A stretch of DNA of 7,905 nucleotides from contig CAYGZA010000313.1 in assembly GCA_964354135.1 (NCBI GenBank), positions 1 to 7,905 on the forward strand. Reading direction: 5' to 3'. The notes under the pieces were generated by a model. That model was not told the DNA's origin. It ran no database searches and worked only from the letters and a program-made list of their open reading frames with translations. The position numbers and the translations under genes are program-made. Below, in pieces: positions 1 to 4,819 of this stretch; the first letter of the stretch is position 1; each line of letters starts with the position of its first letter. This DNA is from CAYGZA01 sp964354135. GTDB taxonomy: Bacteria > Planctomycetota > Planctomycetia > Pirellulales > Thermoguttaceae.

Positions 1-865
1 GATTGAACACCACGTCCATGATCACCTCGATCCCCGCGCGGTGAAGCTCGAGCACCATTTGCTTGAATTCGCGGACCTGGCAGCCGGGCTCGTCCCCGGC
101 GGCGTAGCCGCTGTGCGGGGCGAAGAACGCCAGCGGATCGTAGCCCCAGTAGTTCGGATGCTCCAGCGCCTGACCGAACCATTCCGTCGCGGGGAACTCG
201 TGGACCGGCATCAGCTCCACCGCCGTGACGCCCAGCGATTCCAGATACGGGATCTTGTCGATCACGCCGAGGTACGTCCCCGGGTGCTTCACGTTGCTCA
301 AGCGCGACCCGGTGAACCCGCGGACGTGCAGCTCGTAGATCACCGTGTCGGCCAGCTTGCGGCGGACGTGGCGGTCTTCCTCCCAGTCGAACTCGTCGTC
401 CACCACCACGCACTTGGGCGGCCGGATGATCCCGTCGTCTCCCGGCATGAACCGGCCCGCCAGCGCCTTGGCGTACGGGTCGATCAGCCGCGCGTTGGGG
501 TCGAAGCGGTGGCCGATTTCGGGCTCGTACGGCCCGTCGGCCTGGAATTGGTACAACTGCCCTGCGGTCAGCCCGGGCACGAAGATGCTCCAGACGTCGC
601 CCCAGCGGTTCAAGTCGCGGTCGAAATCGATGATGTCGGTCGGTTCCCGGTCGCCGACCTTGTCGTACAGCAGGACCCGCACCGCCGTGGCGGAACGGCT
701 GAAGACCACGAACTGGACCCCATCGTCATGGAGGATCGCCCCGTAAGGGAGGGGGTGGGTAAACCTCAGAGAGGGAGGTCGCTCAAGCATGGATAGCGGT
801 TCGATCGAGCGCCCCAACAGAAAGCTGACATCCCGAGGATACCAAGGATTCAGGTCAACAGCCAT
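1..865 (-). CDS. glgX: Glycogen debranching enzyme / isoamylase-type GH13 protein, N-terminal part (cut by window edge)
   Basis: The frame is open from ATG at 865 down to the left edge, giving 288 codons of a protein normally about 700 residues long. Enzymes of this type hydrolyse alpha-1,6 branch points in glycogen in the cytoplasm. Residues about 38-140 look like the beta-sandwich (CBM48-type) domain, with YGAILHDDGVQFVVFS at 41-56. The GH13 barrel begins at VIYELHVRGFT (175-185), followed by KIPYLESLGVTAVELMPVHE (204-223), YWGYDPLAFFAPHSGYA (239-255) and the first GH13 conserved region at the truncated end (MDVVFN, 283-288). These motifs fit the GlgX/TreX isoamylase group better than branching enzyme GlgB. 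Catalytic Asp/Glu residues lie outside the window. The ATG at 865 has only a weak upstream purine stretch (ACGGA); the in-frame ATG at 790 is possible but would shorten an already short N-terminus. It runs in the same direction as the cytochrome gene but 397 bp away, so it probably has its own promoter. Confidence 0.88.
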   Translation of the reverse strand, partial: MAVDLNPWYPRDVSFLLGRSIEPLSMLERPPSLRFTHPLPYGAILHDDGVQFVVFSRSATAVRVLLYDKVGDREPTDIIDFDRDLNRWGDVWSIFVPGLTAGQLYQFQADGPYEPEIGHRFDPNARLIDPYAKALAGRFMPGDDGIIRPPKCVVVDDEFDWEEDRHVRRKLADTVIYELHVRGFTGSRLSNVKHPGTYLGVIDKIPYLESLGVTAVELMPVHEFPATEWFGQALEHPNYWGYDPLAFFAPHSGYAAGDEPGCQVREFKQMVLELHRAGIEVIMDVVFN

Positions 866-1093
866 GCGACATCCGTGAGCGAAATTCCTGCTTGCGGCCT
901 TTGGTTAGAATACAGGGCAGAAAGCGACCGGCCGCAGACCTAATTCTTCTTCGGAATCTCGTGCCGGGAAGTCGAGTACAAGCCGGCCGGGCCTGCTATC
1001 CCCGACCACTCACCTGGGCTGTAGCGCAGGCCGTTGCCTCTCTATGGCAAAGATAGGTGAGATTTCTCGCCTGTGCCGAGTCCTCGTGGAAAT

Positions 1094-1115
1094 CCGGCAG
1101 GACCGGCAGGACCGG
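1094..1115. repeat. 9-bp tandem repeat CCGGCAGGA, two copies plus CCGG
   Basis: Two exact copies of CCGGCAGGA (1094-1102 and 1103-1111) are followed by CCGG (1112-1115). It lies in the non-coding spacer between the two stem-loops and the GC palindrome. No function is apparent. Confidence 0.7.
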
Positions 1116-1164
1116 TCGAGTGCCGCACGGCCCGGAGAATCGCCCTCGCCTCCGGCCAAGACGC

Positions 1165-1202
1165 CCGCGGACGGCGACCCGAAGTGGGGCCGCCGTCCGC
1201 GG
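1165..1202. terminator. Perfect 12-bp GC-rich inverted repeat, possible transcription terminator
   Basis: The arms CCGCGGACGGCG (1165-1176) and CGCCGTCCGCGG (1191-1202) are exactly complementary. The 14-base loop can itself add a CCC/GGG pairing after one A-C mismatch. It starts about 60 bases beyond the cytochrome stop codon in the direction of that gene, where a terminator is expected. Neither strand has a T-tract after the stem, so an intrinsic terminator is only one reading; an mRNA-stabilising 3' hairpin or a DNA-level palindrome are alternatives. Confidence 0.45.
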
Positions 1203-1262
1203 CTGATGGATCGCGAAGGGCCCGCTCGCCCGAAAAATGAAAGGCGGCGAGTGGTTGCCGGC

Positions 1263-2114
1263 TTACTTCTCCTTATCTCCACCCGAGATGTCCGTTCCGG
1301 GCTTGAAGACGGCGTGGCAGTCCTCGCAGTTCTGGCTCAGTGCGGCCGCGGCCTTGTCGGCTGCCGGCTGCTTGCCGTCGCGGACCGCCTTGTTCAAGGC
1401 CCCCGCCGCATCGCGCATCTGCACGCAGAAATCGTACCACTTCTTGACGTCTTCCGGATTCTTGGCCTCCGACGTATCGGCCATGGAACCTTGGGCGATC
1501 ACGGCCAGCACGGCGGCGTCGCCGGCGTTTTCCTTGGCCCTGGTCTTGAACCGCTCGCCGCGGAGGTTCCGCTTGAGCCGGTTGTTGATCAACGGGACCT
1601 GCTTCATGAGCTCGGGCAACGCGGCGGCCTTGGTCCATTTCAGCTTCGAGGCATCACCCCCCTTGGATTCGGCCGCTTTCTTCACCTCGGCCACCGCTGC
1701 CTTGACGGCGGCATAGCGCTTCGCCACCTCTTCGGCCGAGGGCTGAGTGCCGGGGGCCTGCTCCTTCACGACGGCCGCCTTGGCCAGCTCCTGCGCCGCC
1801 TTCAACAACCCCGAAGCAGCCGCCTTGTAGCTGTTCTCTTCATCGTGCAGCCCCGCCGCCAGCGCGAGAAGGATCACGGTATTCGCGTCCTTCGCGATGC
1901 GGGTCTCCGCGTCCTTGTATGCCTCCTCGTCGGCGACCGCCTCCTCCAACCTCGTCAAGTACACGCCGATCTGCGCCGCCACGTCCTTGGCCGGGGCGAA
2001 GGTAGAGACCTTGGGGGCCGCCGGCGGACCGGCAATCGCGACCCGGCCCAACGACCCCGCTGCCGCGGCCACGCAGACCCACGCCAACCAACGCTGCCAC
2101 TTCTTCGAGTTCAT
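1263..2114 (-). CDS. Exported monohaem c-type cytochrome, cytochrome c-prime/c556-like, with internal duplication
   Basis: The product is 283 residues, with a start at ATG 2114 chosen because of an excellent ribosome site (AAAAGGAG, 6 bases before the ATG) and the signal peptide that follows. A basic N-terminus (MNSKKWQRW), a hydrophobic core and an AIA cleavage site (after residue 28) indicate export to the periplasm. The mature protein is alanine/lysine-rich and predicted almost all helical. One haem c attachment motif, CEDCH, is at 263-267, 17 residues from the C-terminus. That position is typical of the cytochrome c-prime/c556 four-helix-bundle family, which bind one haem near the C-terminal end. 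A possible sixth ligand, Met170, sits at the start of the second half, but this is a guess. Residues about 45-150 resemble residues about 165-267 without the haem motif, suggesting a duplicated bundle with one haem lost. Partner and electron acceptor are unknown; no oxidase or dehydrogenase adjoins it. Confidence 0.85.
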   Translation of the reverse strand: MNSKKWQRWLAWVCVAAAAGSLGRVAIAGPPAAPKVSTFAPAKDVAAQIGVYLTRLEEAVADEEAYKDAETRIAKDANTVILLALAAGLHDEENSYKAAASGLLKAAQELAKAAVVKEQAPGTQPSAEEVAKRYAAVKAAVAEVKKAAESKGGDASKLKWTKAAALPELMKQVPLINNRLKRNLRGERFKTRAKENAGDAAVLAVIAQGSMADTSEAKNPEDVKKWYDFCVQMRDAAGALNKAVRDGKQPAADKAAAALSQNCEDCHAVFKPGTDISGGDKEK

Positions 2115-2134
2115 TCGCTTCTCCTTTTGCCGGT

Positions 2135-2153
2135 TCCCGGGCCAATCCCGGGA
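2135..2153 (-). promoter_or_regulatory. 7-bp hairpin in the cytochrome mRNA leader
   Basis: TCCCGGG (2135-2141) and CCCGGGA (2147-2153) pair around a 5-base loop. The hairpin ends about 7 bases upstream of the AAAAGGAG ribosome site of the cytochrome gene. It would leave that site exposed, so mRNA protection is more likely than repression. No effect is demonstrated. Confidence 0.35.
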
Positions 2154-2290
2154 GTTTCGTTTCTCAAGGCCGCCGTGACCCAGCCGCCCGGCCGGCCGCC
2201 GCTTTCTATGATTGCTACGCCGGATAGGGCACAAACGTTCTCCCCCCCTAGGCTCCGGTCCGTAACGAACGTAGAGCTAGTTGCTCAGGC

Positions 2291-2369
2291 TCGGAAAAGG
2301 GGACAGGTACATTTTGCCTGAAAGGCCCGAAGGGTGCTTCGCACAAAATGTACCTGTCCCCTTTTCCGA
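2291..2369. repeat. REP-like palindromic element with perfect 26-bp inverted arms
   Basis: The left arm (2291-2316, beginning TCGGAAAAGGGGACAGGTAC) is an exact reverse complement of the right arm (2344-2369, ending GTACCTGTCCCCTTTTCCGA). The 27-base centre (2317-2343) carries small stems: GCCT-GAA-AGGC at 2316-2326 and GTGC-TTC-GCAC at 2334-2344, both sharing a base with an arm. The core resembles the GGGGACAGGTAC-type dispersed palindromes that I associate, from memory, with REP-associated (IS200-like Y1) transposases in several phyla. No transposase is in the window, so this would be a non-autonomous copy. It sits in a spacer between divergent genes, the usual place for REP elements. As RNA it would form a very stable hairpin on either strand. 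Confidence 0.8.
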
Positions 2370-2566
2370 AGCTCGACCCGGATTCCCTACGGTTCCCGGA
2401 TCGCAAGGGAGGAATCTGGCAGGCTGACACTACCTTAATCTCGCAGCGAAGCGAACCGGTGTCAAGCGTTTCCCCCATGCGGGTAGTATGGGAAGAGTGC
2501 ATGGAGTTTCCGGCTTTGTGGACGCGGCAGAAAGAGGTCCCCGGCGGGCGTACCGTCGCGGGCCAC

Positions 2567-2596
2567 TTCTCCCCGGTTCCCGGTGCCGGGTAGAAT
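2567..2596 (+). promoter_or_regulatory. Candidate purM promoter
   Basis: A TAGAAT hexamer (2591-2596, 5 of 6 matches to the -10 consensus) lies 35 bases upstream of the purM ATG. The -35 is weak: TTCTCC at 2567-2572 with an 18-base spacer. A short CCCGG-TG-CCGGG palindrome (2579-2590) directly precedes the -10. The predicted leader would be under 30 bases and contains the purM ribosome site. Confidence 0.35.
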
Positions 2597-2631
2597 CGAC
2601 GCCATCGATTGGTCTTCCTCAGGGGAGCGGC

Positions 2632-3696
2632 ATGGCAAAAGCGACGTACAAAGCGGCCGGCGTCGACCTGGACTTGTACCGGGACGCAATGGCCCGTTTA
2701 CCCCAGCTCTTGGCTCGCACCTATACGCCCCGCGTGATCCGGCTGGACCAAGGCTTCGCCGGCCTTTTCCAGCTCGATTTTGCCAACCGGCTCTTTGCCC
2801 GCCGGTACGAGAACCCCGTGTTGGTCTCCTGCACCGACGGCGTGGGAACCAAGCTCAAGGTGGCCTGCCTGATGGGCGTCCACGACACGGTGGGCGTCGA
2901 CCTGGTGGCGATGAGCGTCAACGACGCCCTCTGCTGCGGCGCGGAGCCGCTCTTCTTCCTCGACTACGTGGCCATGCCCAAGGATGATCCGCCGCTCTTG
3001 GAGCAGCTCGTCCGCGGCATCACCGACGGCTGTTTGCAGGCCGATTGCGCCTTGCTCGGGGGCGAAACCGCGATCCTTCCCGACCTCTACAACCCGGGCG
3101 ATTACGATCTGGCCGGCTTCTGCGTCGGCGTCGTCGAAAGGAGCCACGTGATCGACGGCCGGGCAATCGCCCCCGGCGACGTGGTCCTGGGCCTGGCCTC
3201 GACCGGCCTGCACTCCAACGGCTACAGCCTGGCCCGGAAGGTCGCGTTTGAGATCGCCGGGCTGAAGGTGGGTGACCCCGTGGAAGAGCTGGGGTCCACC
3301 GTCGGGGAAGCGCTGCTGAAGCCCACGCGGATCTATGTCCGCCCGGTCCGCGCGGTGCTCAATCACTACAAGGTCAAGAACGTGGTCCACGGGATCGCCC
3401 ACATCACCGGCGGCGGCCTCGGCGAGAACCTGGAGCGGATCGTGCCGGAAGGCGTCCGGGTGGTGATCGACCGCGGCAGTTGGCCCGTCCCGCCGGTCTT
3501 CCCCTGGCTCCAGCGGCTCGGCGAGATCGACCAGCCGGAAATGGACCGCGTGTTCAACATGGGCGTGGGAATGGTGCTCGTCGTCAGCCCGTACTACGCG
3601 GAGAGCATCCGCCACCAGTTGGCCGACCAGGGCGTCCAGTGCTGGACCATCGGCCGCGCTGAGGAAGGTTCCCGAGGGGTCGTTTGGAGCAGTTGA
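2632..3696 (+). CDS. purM: Phosphoribosylformylglycinamidine cyclo-ligase (AIR synthetase)
   Basis: The product is 354 residues, close to the usual ~345. PurM closes the imidazole ring in the fifth step of de novo purine synthesis, turning FGAM and ATP into aminoimidazole ribonucleotide in the cytosol. Family signatures run in order: YKAAGVD at 6-12, TDGVGTKLK at 68-76, VDLVAMSVND at 89-98, GAEPLFFLDY at 103-112, GGETA at 143-147, DLAGFCVGVVE at 159-169, GLHSNGYSL at 192-200, AHITGGGLGENL at 256-267 and FNMGVGM at 308-314. The start at 2632 is set by AGGGGAG five bases upstream and by the homology beginning at once; the same frame is open back to 2488 but that extension has no family match. 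After GGETA the protein has Ile-Leu-Pro instead of the common Glu-Met-Pro. It stands alone, divergent from the cytochrome and convergent with the MoaD-like gene. Confidence 0.97.
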   Translation: MAKATYKAAGVDLDLYRDAMARLPQLLARTYTPRVIRLDQGFAGLFQLDFANRLFARRYENPVLVSCTDGVGTKLKVACLMGVHDTVGVDLVAMSVNDALCCGAEPLFFLDYVAMPKDDPPLLEQLVRGITDGCLQADCALLGGETAILPDLYNPGDYDLAGFCVGVVERSHVIDGRAIAPGDVVLGLASTGLHSNGYSLARKVAFEIAGLKVGDPVEELGSTVGEALLKPTRIYVRPVRAVLNHYKVKNVVHGIAHITGGGLGENLERIVPEGVRVVIDRGSWPVPPVFPWLQRLGEIDQPEMDRVFNMGVGMVLVVSPYYAESIRHQLADQGVQCWTIGRAEEGSRGVVWSS

Positions 3697-3717
3697 GCGG
3701 CGTTGCTCCCCGTGCTT

Positions 3718-3978
3718 TCATCCGCCGGCGACGGGGACGATCAGGAGCAGCTCGTCGCCGTCCCTGAGTACGTGCGGCTGGTGGCTCCCCACCGTTCCCA
3801 AGTGCGTTCCGGAAACTGCCACCAGGCAACTGGCCGGCAATCCACTGCCGCCGGGAAGGTGATCGGCGAGCGCCTGAAGGGCGTCATCGACGGAAGCCCC
3901 CTCGGGAAGCGTCAGTTGCTCCGGCATCGCTGCCGCGGCATCGTAACTTCGGCCGGAAATCACTACTCGGACCTTCAT
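3718..3978 (-). CDS. MoaD/ThiS-family ubiquitin-fold sulfur carrier protein
   Basis: The product is 86 residues, the normal size for this family. It begins with a beta strand (MKVRVVISG), has the LPEGASVDDALQALADH segment (24-40) that forms the strand-helix unit, and ends LLLIVPVAGG. The terminal Gly-Gly is the residue pair that is adenylated and thiocarboxylated in MoaD and ThiS; the PVAGG ending is closer to MoaD (PPVAGG) than to ThiS. The mature protein would donate sulfur for molybdopterin, thiazole or another thiolated product in the cytoplasm. The ATG at 3978 starts exactly where homology should; its AGGAG is 11 bases away, slightly far. The frame is open further upstream but that part overlaps the preceding gene without a match. 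It follows the E1-like gene by 35 bp, so the two very likely act as an E1/carrier pair. No MoaE, MoaA or ThiG neighbour is present to fix the pathway. Confidence 0.85.
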   Translation of the reverse strand: MKVRVVISGRSYDAAAAMPEQLTLPEGASVDDALQALADHLPGGSGLPASCLVAVSGTHLGTVGSHQPHVLRDGDELLLIVPVAGG

Positions 3979-4013
3979 GGGCGACGAAACTCCTGGCGGC
4001 GCGACGCAACGGC

Positions 4014-4775
4014 TCACGGGATCTCGGCTGCCGGCCGGCCGCAGCAAGGACAGCCCGGGTTACGGCGCAACTGGACCATCGACGTCCGGCCGCGGTAGCC
4101 GTCGATCATCCAGAGCTTCCCAAACAGCGGCGTTCCCGTGCGCGAGAGGATCTTGATCGCTTCCAGGGCGGCCAATGCCCCCAGGGCCGCGGAGATCGCC
4201 CCAACGACGGGAAACATCGCCTCGAATTCCGGCTCCTGCGGATAGACGCACTCCAGGCACGCCGTCCTGCCGGGATCGACGGCGATGAGCGTTCCCGTCA
4301 TGCCCCACTGGGCGGCATCGACCAAGGGGATTCCCGCGGCGACCGCGGCGCGGTTCAGCCGCAGCCGCTCGGCAAACGTGGGCGGGCAGGAGAGGATCGC
4401 GTCGCAGCGGCCGGCGAGCTCCCGGGCCTCTTCGTCGCCGGGCTCGTGGTCGATCGCCTCGACCGTCACGAAGCGGTTCATCGAGCGGAGGTACTCGGCA
4501 AAGTGCGGGGCCCGAGGCTTGTCGATCACCTCTTCCGAGCCCAGGACCTGCCGGTTCAAATCGGGGGAGATCATCGTGCCGCCGTGGGCGACGATCACCC
4601 GCCCCACGCCGGCCATGACCAGCGCCAACGCTGCCGGCCCGCCCATCCCGCCGGCCCGCGTCACCAGGACCGTCGAGTCCTTCATCCGCGACTGCCCCTC
4701 AGGGGTTAACACCCCAGGGCCGATCTGGCGCGCGTAGCGGGCCAGCTCCTCCGGCGTCAACTCCGAGCGGGGCAT
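4014..4775 (-). CDS. Divergent ThiF/MoeB/HesA-family E1-like protein
   Basis: The product is 253 residues, about the length of MoeB. The start at 4775 has GGAGA ten bases upstream, and the N-terminus then aligns with MoeB (LTPEELARYARQI). MoeB-type proteins adenylate the C-terminal glycine of a MoaD/ThiS carrier. Retained features are the RYARQ segment with Arg16, a glycine-rich turn (RAGGMGG, 40-46), DLNRQ with Arg75 (72-76), and two zinc-site CXXC pairs (Cys173/Cys176 and Cys242/Cys245). Compared from memory with E. coli MoeB, several nucleotide-site residues differ: the first glycine of GxGGxG is Arg40, the DFD after the Rossmann strand is HGG (64-66), the lysine of QPK is Arg88, and the TDN motif with the key Asp is PPT (131-133). 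The rest of the fold looks intact, so this seems a distinct subfamily rather than decay. It lies 44 bp after dsbD and 35 bp before its probable MoaD-like partner. Whether it still activates a carrier is uncertain. Confidence 0.82.
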   Translation of the reverse strand: MPRSELTPEELARYARQIGPGVLTPEGQSRMKDSTVLVTRAGGMGGPAALALVMAGVGRVIVAHGGTMISPDLNRQVLGSEEVIDKPRAPHFAEYLRSMNRFVTVEAIDHEPGDEEARELAGRCDAILSCPPTFAERLRLNRAAVAAGIPLVDAAQWGMTGTLIAVDPGRTACLECVYPQEPEFEAMFPVVGAISAALGALAALEAIKILSRTGTPLFGKLWMIDGYRGRTSMVQLRRNPGCPCCGRPAAEIP

Positions 4776-4819
4776 GTCGTTCGTTCTCCATGCGTCGGGC
4801 GGCACGGGCAGCACGGAAC

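Larger units (their letters stand above)
866..1262. other. 397-bp intergenic spacer with several stem-loops, no gene seen
   Basis: This spacer lies between two minus-strand genes, downstream of the cytochrome and upstream of the debranching enzyme. Both strands have open frames, but their translations are arginine/serine/proline-rich shadow-like sequences with no recognisable motif. It holds a TTGCC/GGCAA stem-loop (1034-1050), a GGTGAGA/TCTCGCC stem-loop with one G-T pair (1056-1071), a 9-bp tandem repeat (1094-1115) and a strong GC palindrome (1165-1202). On the plus strand a TAGAAT hexamer sits at 906-911 with no convincing -35. The structures could be the cytochrome 3' end, a long leader of the debranching-enzyme mRNA, or a separate small RNA; the sequence alone does not decide. 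Confidence 0.6.
2115..2631. other. 517-bp divergent intergenic region between cytochrome and purM
   Basis: The region must hold promoters for both divergent genes. From the cytochrome side it contains the cytochrome ribosome site and leader hairpin, a C7-TAG tract (2242-2251), a loose inverted repeat ACGTTC/GAACGT (2235-2240, 2267-2272) around that tract, the REP-like element (2291-2369), then the candidate purM promoter and ribosome site. Open frames within it run through the REP-like element or lack ribosome sites and recognisable motifs, so I call no gene here. Confidence 0.6.

Noticed and set aside
41..796. 251-codon plus-strand open frame at the left edge
   Set aside because: It is exactly antisense to a clear GH13 debranching-enzyme sequence and has no family resemblance of its own.
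2115..2234. Upstream extension of the cytochrome frame by 40 residues
   Set aside because: The extension is basic and motif-free, and would place the signal peptide internally; the ATG at 2114 has a near-perfect ribosome site.
1044..2321. 425-codon plus-strand open frame antisense to the cytochrome gene
   Set aside because: It is arginine/leucine/glycine-rich with no motif, covers a gene with a signal peptide, CXXCH and strong ribosome site on the other strand, and is the usual GC-rich antisense artefact.
2348..2593. 81-codon plus-strand frame starting inside the REP-like element
   Set aside because: Its ATG is part of the palindrome arm, there is no ribosome site and the translation has no recognisable feature.
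2698..3615. 305-codon minus-strand open frame antisense to purM
   Set aside because: Asp/His/Ala-rich shadow of purM codons; no motif and no ribosome site.
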